A DNA stretch of 20,904 nt, from contig JAEDOK010000013.1 in the NCBI GenBank assembly GCA_016302005.1, forward strand, positions 1-20,904. The letters run 5' to 3'. A program made the position numbers and the translations under genes. The notes under the pieces are model-generated. The model made no database searches. It was not told where the DNA came from and was given only the letters and a program-made list of their open reading frames with translations. Below are positions 1 through 5,419 of the stretch, in pieces. Each line of letters starts with the position of its first letter. Within the stretch, counting starts at the first letter, position 1. This DNA comes from Oscillospiraceae bacterium. GTDB lineage: Bacteria; Bacillota_A; Clostridia; Oscillospirales; Oscillospiraceae.

Positions 1-49
1 CATAACCGGAATAGGTATGCACAACATACCATTTTGCTGCTTCTGCCAT
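1..49 (-). CDS. nusG: Transcription termination/antitermination factor NusG (5' end only)
   Basis: Only the first 16 codons are inside the window; the gene continues past the left edge. They read MAEAAKWYVVHTYSGY, the characteristic NusG start (W-Y-V-[VL]-[HQ]-[TA]-Y-[ST]-G) of the NGN domain that contacts the RNA polymerase clamp. The ATG lies 6 bases after the secE stop, in the expected secE-nusG order. No good Shine-Dalgarno sequence is visible in front of it, so translation may be coupled to secE. Identity is very likely from the motif plus gene order, although the bulk of the protein cannot be seen. Confidence 0.93.
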   Translation of the reverse strand, partial: MAEAAKWYVVHTYSGY

Positions 50-55
50 ACCGAT

Positions 56-286
56 TTAGAAAAGATTCTTGAGCAGACCGATACCCAAACCCGCGACATA
101 ATCGAACAGACAGACGATAATGCCGACGATAAGGACAGCGGCGAGGACGACAAGGGTATTATTCACGAGCTGCTTACCGGAGGGCCAAACGACCTTCTTC
201 AGCTCGCTCTTCATCTCGCGAAACCACTTGGCGAACTTTTTGCCGGTACGGACGAAGAAATTCGGCTTTTTGTTAGCTTCTGCCAT
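56..286 (-). CDS. secE: Preprotein translocase subunit SecE
   Basis: A 76-residue SecE, the small clamp subunit of the SecYEG channel in the cytoplasmic membrane. Residues 10-40 form the amphipathic cytoplasmic part (FFVRTGKKFAKWFREMKSELKKVVWP), including the conserved E-[LM]-K-K-V-x-W-P signature. Residues about 41-72 form a single transmembrane helix with TLVVLAAVLIVGIIVCLF as its core. The length is normal for a Gram-positive single-span SecE. It lies between rpmG and nusG, the standard bacterial order, and is co-transcribed with them from the promoter near 592-620. Confidence 0.96.
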   Translation of the reverse strand: MAEANKKPNFFVRTGKKFAKWFREMKSELKKVVWPSGKQLVNNTLVVLAAVLIVGIIVCLFDYVAGLGIGLLKNLF

Positions 287-304
287 TTTGTTTCATCCTT
301 TCGC

Positions 305-454
305 TTACTTCGTTTCGGTATGAACGGTATGCTTTCTGCAGAACCTGCAATACTTCTTCATTTCCAGGCGGTCGGGGTCATTCTTCTTGTTCTTCATGGT
401 GTTGTAGTTTCTCTGCTTGCATTCGTTGCATCTGAGCGTGATCTTAACTCGCAT
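305..454 (-). CDS. rpmG: 50S ribosomal protein L33
   Basis: A 49-residue L33 too short for many gene callers. It starts [17 protein letters not shown] and ends with ...[15 protein letters not shown]. Both Cys pairs (C-x2-C near residues 9-12 and C-x2-C near 36-39) are present, so this is the zinc-binding (C+) form of L33. A strong AAGGAGGTG ribosome binding site lies 6 bases before the ATG at 452-454. It is the first gene of the rpmG-secE-nusG operon, 18 bases ahead of secE. The zinc-binding form is usually used when zinc is plentiful. I saw no zinc-regulated Cys-less paralogue in this window. Confidence 0.96.
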   Translation of the reverse strand: MRVKITLRCNECKQRNYNTMKNKKNDPDRLEMKKYCRFCRKHTVHTETK

Positions 455-490
455 TGTTCGGCACCTCCTTAAACTTTGCCTCCCTGTGTC

Positions 491-545
491 CCCACGGCTA
501 TCAAAAATTTAGCAAAGCGCCGAAACTACATGGCGCTTCCGTGGG
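491..545 (-). promoter_or_regulatory. Two-tier hairpin in the 5' leader of rpmG-secE-nusG
   Basis: Read on the minus strand, CCCACGG (545-539) is followed at once by AAGCGCC (538-532), a 10-base loop, GGCGCTT (521-515), a 17-base A/U-rich bulge and CCGTGGG (497-491). Both 7-bp helices pair perfectly and stack on the 5' side, with all unpaired bases on the 3' side. The element lies wholly within the roughly 130-base leader between the promoter and the rpmG ribosome binding site. There is no U-tract, so it is not an ordinary terminator. A regulatory role is inference; the pairing is visible. Confidence 0.55.
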
Positions 546-591
546 TGAAAATGGGCGCACAAAAAAAGCCCCCAAATTCGCAGGTATGGTT

Positions 592-620
592 ATATTATCA
601 TAAGAAATCAAGCAGGTCAA
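592..620 (-). promoter_or_regulatory. Sigma-A promoter for rpmG-secE-nusG
   Basis: On the minus strand a -35 box TTGACC (620-615) and a -10 box TAATAT (597-592) are separated by exactly 17 bases. With a start site near 585 the leader is about 130 bases long. Confidence 0.8.
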
Positions 621-732
621 GCATTTTTCTTGCTTTTTTTCAAGAAATTTGGCATGATATCCCAACTCTCTCCTGCTGCGATGTCGCTTTTTACCATCTG
701 CATACGGAACAGCGCCTTGATAAACGAAACAG

Positions 733-834
733 CCCATATAGAGCAGGAACTTCTCCCGCCCTATATGGGGTTTCACAGTAAGGGCGCAAAGCTAAGCCAT
801 CGCTCTGCGTCCGCTTAACGATTGATATGCGCCC
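733..834 (-). other. Structured non-coding stretch between the feo operon and rpmG (possible RNA)
   Basis: The interval 621-864 has no credible gene. On the minus strand CCCATATAGGGCGGGA (769-754) pairs with TCCTGCTCTATATGGG (748-733) around a GAAGT loop. This gives 16 uninterrupted pairs, two of them G-U. GAAAC/GTTTC extends the stem outside after a two-base bulge. On the plus strand the two G-U pairs become C-A mismatches, which favours a minus-strand RNA. Just upstream on the same strand GGGCGCA (834-828) pairs with TGCGCCC (788-782). The structure lies after the first feo operon and before the rpmG promoter, so it is either a 3' UTR or a separate small RNA. A TATAAG box near 845-850 with a weak -35 could start it. 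I do not recognise a known RNA family. Confidence 0.4.
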
Positions 835-864
835 AAGTACTGCTCTTATATTTTCCTGTTTCCA

Positions 865-999
865 CTATTTACAGTGCCTATCACAGGTCCCGCAGTAACC
901 GTTGCAGCCGCCGTGTTTTTTCCTGCGGAAGGCCCAAATCAGCGAACCGATCAGCCACAGCCCGAGCAGGGCGAGCAGGATGATTTCCAGCCAGCCCAT
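865..999 (-). CDS. FeoB-associated Cys-rich membrane protein
   Basis: A 44-residue peptide starting 1 base after the feoB stop (TGA-G-ATG). Residues 3-23 form one transmembrane helix (WLEIILLALLGLWLIGSLIW), followed by a basic RRKK stop-transfer and a Cys-rich tail with C-x3-C-x2-C-x3-C (C32, C36, C39, C43). This is the architecture of the small FeoB-associated Cys-rich proteins found after feoB in many Firmicutes. A role in holding or passing Fe(II) at the cytoplasmic mouth of FeoB is the usual supposition and is inference here. The frame stays open upstream into feoB, but the ATG at 997-999 puts the helix at the N-terminus, matching family size. There is no clear Shine-Dalgarno sequence, so translation is probably coupled to feoB. 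Confidence 0.85.
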   Translation of the reverse strand: MGWLEIILLALLGLWLIGSLIWAFRRKKHGGCNGYCGTCDRHCK

Positions 1000-1000
1000 C

Positions 1001-3007
1001 TCAGAACACCACGCTTGCCAGCAGATAGACCAGCGCCGCAAAGATCCACGCAACGACACACTGAAAAACCGCCACCAGCGCACCGCGCCATTTTCCGCCA
1101 AGCTCACGCCCGATCGCCGCGATCGCCGCCACGCAGGGCGTATAGAGCAGCGTGAAGGTCAAAAAGCTGACGGCGGACGCGGTCGTGAACAATCCCGAAA
1201 GTCCCACACTCAGGTTCTCCATGCCCGTTCCCGTCAAGATGCCGAGGGTGCTGACGACTGCCTCCTTCGCCGTAAAGCCCGTGACAAGGGCAGTGGTGAT
1301 ACGCCAGTCGCCGAAGCCAAGCGGCGCGAAAATCGGCGTTAAGAGCTTGCCGATCGAGGCAAGCAAACTGTCCGAGCTGTCCGTTACAAAGTTGAGATGT
1401 GTATCGAAGGACTCCAGGAACCAAATGATCAATGTCGCGACAAAAATGATCGTAAATGCCCGCTGCAGGAAATCCTTTGCCTTGTCCCACAGCAGCATCA
1501 TGACGCTCTTTACGGACGGCATGCGGTAGTTCGGCAGCTCCATGACAAAGGGGACGGGCTTGCCTCGGAACGCGGTCTTTTTCATCAAAAACGCGATCAG
1601 CACGCCGATCAGCATCCCGCCGAAATAGAGCAGTCCCATCACGAGCGCCGCATAGTTCGGGAAGAATGCCGCCGCGAACACCGCGTAGATCGGGATCTTT
1701 GCGGAACAGCTCATAAACGGCGTGAGCAAAATCGTCATTCTGCGGTCGCGCGAGGACGGCAGCGTGCGCGTCGCCATGACCGCCGGGACGGTGCAGCCGA
1801 AACCGATCAGCATCGGCACAAAGCTGCGTCCCGAAAGCCCGATCTTACGCAATAGCTTATCCATCACGAACGCCACGCGCGCCATATAGCCCGTATCCTC
1901 CAAAATGGAGAGGAAGAAGAACATGACCACGATAATCGGCAAAAAGCTCACGACCGAGCCTACGCCCGCAAACACGCCGTCAATAATCAGACTATGTACC
2001 ACCGGATTCAGCCCATAGGAGGACAAGGCAGAATCCACAACAGCGCCTAATTTATCAATGCCAAGCGCCAAAAGATCCTGCAAAAACGCACCAACCACAT
2101 CAAAGGTCAGCCAAAAGACCGTCAGCATGATGCCGATAAAGATCGGTATCGCGGCGTATTTGTTCGTCAGCACCTTGTCAATGCGCACAGAGCGGATGTG
2201 TTCCTTGCTCTCGCGGCATTTCACGACTGTTTTCGCGCACAAGCGCTCGATATAATCATAGCGCATTGAGGCGATGGCGGCGTTGCGATCCAGTCCACCC
2301 TCGTTCTCCATCTCGACGATGCTGTGCTCCAAAAGCTCCAGCTCGTTTTGGTTGATGGAAAGGCGATCTATAATATCCTTATCGCCCTCGATCATCTTTG
2401 TCGCGGCAAAGCGGCGCGCCATGCCCGCATTTCGAGCGTGGTCTTCAATTTGGTGGGAGACGGCATGGATGCAGCGGTGGACAGGCCCGTCATCGCAGAA
2501 ATCCACCCGCTTCGGGCTGCGCTTTTCCTTAGCCGTCCGCACGGCGCACTCAATCAGCTCGTCAATGCCCTCATTCTTCGCAGCCGAGATCGGCACAACA
2601 GGAATGCCGAGTTCCTCGGACATCTTGACAACATTGATCGTGCCGCCGTTGTTGCGCACCTCATCCATCATGTTGAGCGCCAGCACCATCGGAATGCCCA
2701 TTTCCAACAATTGAAGTGTCAGATAGAGGTTGCGCTCAATGTTCGTCGCATCGACGATATTGATGATGCCGTCGGGATGCTCATTCAGAATAAAGTCCCT
2801 TGTGACGATCTCCTCGCCCGTGTACGGGCGCATGGAATAAATACCTGGCAAATCCGTCACATTGCAGCCCTTCGCGCCGCGCATCTGTCCCGTCTTGCTG
2901 TCCACAGTCACGCCGGGGAAATTTCCGACATGCTGATTGGCACCCGTGAGCTGGTTAAACAAGGTGGTCTTGCCGCAATTCTGATTTCCGACCAATGCGA
3001 ACATCAT
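1001..3007 (-). CDS. feoB: Ferrous iron transport protein B (first copy)
   Basis: A 668-residue Fe(II) transporter of the cytoplasmic membrane. The N-terminal G domain shows G1 GNQNCGKTT (7-15), the switch region with GVTV (32-35), G3 DLPG (52-55), G4 NMMD (112-115) and G5 SAAKNEG (141-147). After a helical GDI-like spacer (about 165-265) come the membrane gates with GFGCTVPAVMATRTL and CSAKIPIY, the two Cys-containing motifs typical of FeoB pores, and several hydrophobic helices to the C-terminus. G1 carries N-C-G-K-T-T instead of the common N-x-G-K-[ST] with V/S before Gly. The start overlaps the feoA stop (ATGA); a second ATG follows directly. It is co-transcribed with feoA and the Cys-rich peptide. 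A second, different FeoB lies at 12822-14645. Confidence 0.97.
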   Translation of the reverse strand: MMFALVGNQNCGKTTLFNQLTGANQHVGNFPGVTVDSKTGQMRGAKGCNVTDLPGIYSMRPYTGEEIVTRDFILNEHPDGIINIVDATNIERNLYLTLQLLEMGIPMVLALNMMDEVRNNGGTINVVKMSEELGIPVVPISAAKNEGIDELIECAVRTAKEKRSPKRVDFCDDGPVHRCIHAVSHQIEDHARNAGMARRFAATKMIEGDKDIIDRLSINQNELELLEHSIVEMENEGGLDRNAAIASMRYDYIERLCAKTVVKCRESKEHIRSVRIDKVLTNKYAAIPIFIGIMLTVFWLTFDVVGAFLQDLLALGIDKLGAVVDSALSSYGLNPVVHSLIIDGVFAGVGSVVSFLPIIVVMFFFLSILEDTGYMARVAFVMDKLLRKIGLSGRSFVPMLIGFGCTVPAVMATRTLPSSRDRRMTILLTPFMSCSAKIPIYAVFAAAFFPNYAALVMGLLYFGGMLIGVLIAFLMKKTAFRGKPVPFVMELPNYRMPSVKSVMMLLWDKAKDFLQRAFTIIFVATLIIWFLESFDTHLNFVTDSSDSLLASIGKLLTPIFAPLGFGDWRITTALVTGFTAKEAVVSTLGILTGTGMENLSVGLSGLFTTASAVSFLTFTLLYTPCVAAIAAIGRELGGKWRGALVAVFQCVVAWIFAALVYLLASVVF

Positions 3008-3240
3008 TTTCCGCTCACCTCCGGCATAACCTCGATCTTCGCGGCGTCCTCCAATCGAATGGTCAGCTCATAGCCTCGCAGACGGATCTCCATCGGGTCG
3101 CCCATCGGCGCGATCTTCATCACGGTAACCTTGGTATTCGGAATCAGCCCCATATCCAGCAGGCGGCAGCGCAGATCTCCTTCCCCGCCGACAGCGGTGA
3201 TCAATCCACTCTTGCCGACCGCAAGCTCCTTTAACGTCAT
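3004..3240 (-). CDS. feoA: Ferrous iron transport protein A (first copy)
   Basis: A 78-residue SH3-like FeoA, the small cytoplasmic partner of FeoB. It has the usual MTLKELAVGKSGLI start, the D-[LM]-G-[LF]-I-P-x-T core (LLDMGLIPNTKVTV), the M-G-D-P-x-E-x-R-[LI]-R-G-Y-E-L-[TS]-[IL]-R motif and a short acidic-to-basic C-terminus. The frame is open further upstream, but the ATG at 3238-3240 has a GGGAGGGAG ribosome binding site 5 bases before it and gives the family length. The longer version would begin upstream of the predicted transcription start. Its TGA overlaps the feoB ATG. A promoter and an operator candidate lie just upstream. Confidence 0.95.
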   Translation of the reverse strand: MTLKELAVGKSGLITAVGGEGDLRCRLLDMGLIPNTKVTVMKIAPMGDPMEIRLRGYELTIRLEDAAKIEVMPEVSGK

Positions 3241-3253
3241 TGCTCTCCCTCCC

Positions 3254-3273
3254 AAGTTAGTAGTGATTAACTT
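3254..3273 (-). promoter_or_regulatory. Candidate metal-regulator operator of the first feo operon
   Basis: A perfect inverted repeat AAGTTA-8-TAACTT spans 20 bp between the -10 box and the feoA ribosome binding site, where a bound repressor would block initiation or clearance. Size and A/T-rich TTA/TAA half-sites recall DtxR/MntR-family operators more than the classical Fur box. This is a resemblance only; no regulator gene lies in the window. The second feo operon lacks this sequence. Confidence 0.4.
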
Positions 3274-3286
3274 ATTTAGCAGAGAC

Positions 3287-3315
3287 AGAATAGCACGCTT
3301 GAAAAAGCCTGTCAA
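3287..3315 (-). promoter_or_regulatory. Sigma-A promoter of the first feo operon
   Basis: On the minus strand a consensus -35 TTGACA (3315-3310), a 17-base spacer and -10 TATTCT (3292-3287). The predicted start near 3280 leaves about 40 bases of leader, holding the palindrome at 3254-3273 and the ribosome binding site. Confidence 0.85.
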
Positions 3316-3333
3316 GCCCCAAAGAGAAAAAAC

Positions 3334-3362
3334 TTGTAATTCCTGCCGACTATGCTTATAAT
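3334..3362 (+). promoter_or_regulatory. Sigma-A promoter of the ECF-like gene and ruvX
   Basis: -35 TTGTAA (3334-3339), a 17-base spacer and a perfect -10 TATAAT (3357-3362). It is divergent from the feo promoter; the two -35 boxes are 18 bases apart. An AAGGAGG site follows before the ATG at 3384. Confidence 0.85.
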
Positions 3363-3383
3363 AGAAAAAAAGGAGGCTGTGTC

Positions 3384-4169
3384 ATGAAATTCAATGTGCG
3401 TCTGCTATGCCGCACGGCGCTGCTTCTGGCGCTGTGTATTGCAAGTCAGTTTTTGAAAAATGTCTCGCCCTACATCACCGGTTCCGTCGTGAACGCGGTG
3501 CTGATTCTCGCCACGCTCTCCTGCGGTTTTCTCAGCGGCGCAGCCATTTCGTTGATCGCGCCGCTGACAGCATGGTGGATCACGGGCAGTCCGCTGATCA
3601 GCGCGATCCCGCTTTTGCTGCCTTGCATCATGCTCGGCAATCTCGTGCTTGTCACCTTTGTTTGGCTCTTTGTCAGCAAGCTTGGGCAGCGCGCCGGAAA
3701 GGCGGAGCGGCTGGAGATCTCCGATGAACGTTTCCGCCTTGTGCTGACGGTCGCAGCCGTGACAAGCGCGTTATGGGCAAGCTTATGCATTGCCTTTCTC
3801 TCCACGCTGGCAGACCTGTTTCAGGTGGAGAGCGCCGCTTCCCTGCTCATTACGGTTCTCATCTCTATCGCGGGCACCTTCTTGCTCTTTGCCTGCCTGT
3901 GGCTGCTGATCTCGCGGTTCCCCTCCGTCTGGTCGCCGATCGCGGGCATGGTCTTCGGCGCGGTGTTTAAGACCGTTGTCATGTGGCTGACCATTGTAAA
4001 GGGCGTGCTGCCCGCCTACGGCCCGACAAGCGGTCTGCCGGAAAAGGTACTCGCCTCCGCCCCTGCCGCCTATTCCGTCACGCAGCTTTTGACGGCGCTG
4101 CTCGGCTCCGCGCTCGCATTTTTGATCTGGCTGCCGTTGCAGAAATTTTTGGAAAAGAAGAAGGGGTAA
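3384..4169 (+). CDS. ECF transporter S-component-like integral membrane protein
   Basis: A 261-residue very hydrophobic protein with about six membrane segments: roughly residues 8-25, 32-60, 68-98, 118-145, 150-176 and 183-205, plus a C-terminal helix near 232-252. It ends in a basic LQKFLEKKKG tail. The fold pattern, the short basic N-terminus followed by a helix containing LLLALCIASQF, and the length suggest the ECF transporter S-component superfamily, whose members bind a vitamin or metal and borrow a shared EcfAA'T module. No such module is nearby and I cannot read the substrate. It has its own strong promoter and an AAGGAGG ribosome binding site 7 bases before the ATG, with ruvX 4 bases downstream. 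Family assignment is moderate; another small permease family is possible. Confidence 0.55.
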   Translation: MKFNVRLLCRTALLLALCIASQFLKNVSPYITGSVVNAVLILATLSCGFLSGAAISLIAPLTAWWITGSPLISAIPLLLPCIMLGNLVLVTFVWLFVSKLGQRAGKAERLEISDERFRLVLTVAAVTSALWASLCIAFLSTLADLFQVESAASLLITVLISIAGTFLLFACLWLLISRFPSVWSPIAGMVFGAVFKTVVMWLTIVKGVLPAYGPTSGLPEKVLASAPAAYSVTQLLTALLGSALAFLIWLPLQKFLEKKKG

Positions 4170-4173
4170 GCCG

Positions 4174-4590
4174 ATGAGAGTTCTTGCCATTGATTACGGC
4201 GATGCCCGCACGGGTGTTGCCGTCTCCGACGCGCTGGGCATGATCGTCGGGCAGACCACCGTGATCCACAGCCGCAATCCGCAAAAAACCGCGCAGGCGC
4301 TTGCGCGTCTCGTAAAGGAATGCGGCGCAGAGCGTATTGTCATGGGCTTTCCCCGCAATATGGACGGGAGCGAAGGCCCACGCGCCGCGTTGTATCGGGA
4401 GTTTGCCGCGCTTGTGGAGCGGGAATGTCAGATGCCCGTCGTATTATGGGACGAGCGCCGCACGACCGTAGAGGCGCACAACATTCTCTCTGACTGCAAC
4501 TACCACGGAAAAAAACGCAAAAACACGGTAGATGCCGTCGCCGCCTCTCTCATTTTGGAGAGCTATTTGTCCTTTTTATCCCGCGCGTGA
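4174..4590 (+). CDS. ruvX: RuvX/YqgF-family RNase H-fold nuclease (pre-16S rRNA / Holliday junction resolvase family)
   Basis: A 138-residue cytoplasmic protein with the YqgF signature. The N-terminus has VLAIDYGDARTGVAVSD, with catalytic D7 and the D-x-G-x-x-R-x-G-[IV]-A pattern. The centre reads ERIVMGFPRNMDGSEGP. Near the C-terminus are LWDERRTTVEA and NTVDAVAASLILESYL, supplying the further acidic ligands of the RNase H-like site. In E. coli YqgF processes the 5' end of pre-16S rRNA; Holliday-junction resolution has also been proposed for the family. The gene follows the ECF-like gene after 4 bases with an AAGGGG-type site. Its last 28 bases overlap the convergent permease gene on the other strand. 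Length is normal and no key residue is missing. Confidence 0.93.
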   Translation: MRVLAIDYGDARTGVAVSDALGMIVGQTTVIHSRNPQKTAQALARLVKECGAERIVMGFPRNMDGSEGPRAALYREFAALVERECQMPVVLWDERRTTVEAHNILSDCNYHGKKRKNTVDAVAASLILESYLSFLSRA

Positions 4591-4940
4591 CGCCCAAAGA
4601 TTTCATTGAAACCGACCAAGAGCAAAAAGCCGCCGAACAGCTTGCGCAGCAATGATGCGTCGATCACCGTCGCCAGAAATGCCGTCCCCGCAGCGGTGAG
4701 GCAGCCGGTGATCGCCGCAGGGATCACGACGCGCCAGCGGATCAGGCGGTTTTTTATATGAAAGATCAGGGCACAAGCAGCCGTGGGCAGAAAATAAAGC
4801 AAATTGATCCCCTGCGCCATACGCTGCTCCATATCCATTACGGCGGTCATCCAGACCATCAGGAGTGTGCCGCCGCCGATGCCGAGACCGGAAAACACGC
4901 CGCAGACCAGACCCGCGACGCCTGCAAGCAGTGCGCTCAT
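4563..4940 (-). CDS. TauE/SafE (TSUP) half-permease, second gene of a split pair
   Basis: A 125-residue membrane protein with about four helices and the TSUP glycine motif near its start, VCGVFSGLGIGGGTLLM (residues 12-28). It resembles one repeat of the usual ~250-residue TauE/SafE exporters of sulfite, sulfonates or other organic anions. The ATG at 4938-4940 overlaps the TGA of the preceding half gene (ATGA), so it is translated by coupling; no ribosome binding site is visible. The frame is open upstream inside the first half gene but that part is not membrane-like. Its 3' end overlaps ruvX by 28 bases, tail to tail. It probably forms a heterodimer with its neighbour; the substrate is unknown. 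Confidence 0.85.
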   Translation of the reverse strand: MSALLAGVAGLVCGVFSGLGIGGGTLLMVWMTAVMDMEQRMAQGINLLYFLPTAACALIFHIKNRLIRWRVVIPAAITGCLTAAGTAFLATVIDASLLRKLFGGFLLLVGFNEIFGRHARDKKDK

Positions 4941-5302
4941 TGCAGCAAGAGGCGCACGCCGCCCCAAAGGATGAACGCGCCCAAAACACGGTGCAGCCAC
5001 TTGGTCGGCAGACGCTTGAGCACCAGCCCCGCGATCACACCGCCCAGTGCGCCGCCGATCAGATGCGGCAGGGATTCCAATGCAAAGCTGCCGCTGCGCA
5101 GCGCATAAACCCCCGCAGAGACGAGTGACAGCGGCAGAATAATGCATACGCAGGAGGCAAAGCTCTCATGTCCCTTTACCTTCGTCAGGCGGGACAGCAG
5201 CGGCAGCAGCACCATGCCCCCGCCCGCGCCGAACAAACCGTTCGCCAGTCCCGCCGCCGCGCCACAGAGCGCAGCGCCATAGCGATGTTTCCAATTCCGC
5301 AT
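4937..5302 (-). CDS. TauE/SafE (TSUP) half-permease, first gene of a split pair
   Basis: A 121-residue protein starting MRNWKHRYGAALCG with about four membrane helices. The TSUP motif GLANGLFGAGGGMVLLP lies at residues 18-34 and is the better conserved of the two halves. The chosen ATG (5300-5302) has a GGAGGAG ribosome binding site 6 bases upstream. The frame is open further upstream, but that would run through two hairpins and into the SSB-like gene. TGA overlaps the ATG of the second half, so the pair looks like one operon making the N- and C-terminal repeats separately. A hairpin with a U-tract lies directly before the ribosome binding site, suggesting control by transcription termination in the leader. 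Confidence 0.87.
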   Translation of the reverse strand: MRNWKHRYGAALCGAAAGLANGLFGAGGGMVLLPLLSRLTKVKGHESFASCVCIILPLSLVSAGVYALRSGSFALESLPHLIGGALGGVIAGLVLKRLPTKWLHRVLGAFILWGGVRLLLQ

Positions 5303-5317
5303 ACCATTCTCCTCCGA

Positions 5318-5386
5318 AAAACAACCTTCCCTATTGTCTCCAACAGGGAAGGTTTTATGCTCATATCCGTCCCTGCGGACGAATAT
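5318..5386 (-). promoter_or_regulatory. Tandem-hairpin leader with terminator in front of the split TSUP genes
   Basis: On the minus strand the first hairpin is ATATTCGTCC (5386-5377), loop GCAG, GGACGGATAT (5372-5363). The second is AACCTTCCCTGTTG (5354-5341), loop GAGA (a GNRA tetraloop), CAATAGGGAAGGTT (5336-5323), followed by GTTTTT. Each contains one G-U pair that would be a C-A mismatch on the plus strand. The second is a good intrinsic terminator placed about 16 bases before the TSUP start codon. No minus-strand gene lies upstream for it to end, so it most likely acts as an attenuator of the TSUP genes. The signal it senses cannot be read. Confidence 0.55.
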
Positions 5387-5388
5387 AC

Positions 5389-5419
5389 TCTCCCATAAGA
5401 AGTTGAACGAGGTGGGAGA
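5389..5419 (+). promoter_or_regulatory. Helix that may hide the ribosome binding site of the SSB-like gene
   Basis: TCTCCCA (5389-5395) can pair with TGGGAGA (5413-5419), which is part of the GAGGTGGGAG ribosome binding site and abuts the ATG at 5420. In the mRNA this 7-bp helix with a 17-base loop would mask the site. A TATACT box at 5384-5389 could be the -10, but no -35 is evident; if it is used, the first bases of the helix might not be transcribed. Functional meaning is inference. Confidence 0.3.

Noticed and set aside
501..776. A 91-residue open frame on the minus strand upstream of rpmG
   Set aside because: It runs through the strong rpmG promoter and the RNA hairpin at 733-769, has no convincing ribosome binding site, and its composition shows no protein-like pattern.
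782..834. A pseudoknot in the upstream hairpin (ATCG/CGAT crossing TTAAGC/GCTTA)
   Set aside because: The pairings are only 4-5 bp and could arise by chance; not claimed without covariation.
2324..3073. A 249-residue plus-strand frame opposite feoB
   Set aside because: It is the antisense shadow of a well-supported feoB; its His/Arg/Ala-rich composition is typical of GC-rich antisense frames.
4563..5302. The split TSUP genes as a frameshifted pseudogene
   Set aside because: Both halves have clean Met starts, complete helices and their own glycine motif, and they join by a standard ATGA overlap; a working gene pair is the better reading, though a sequence check would settle it.
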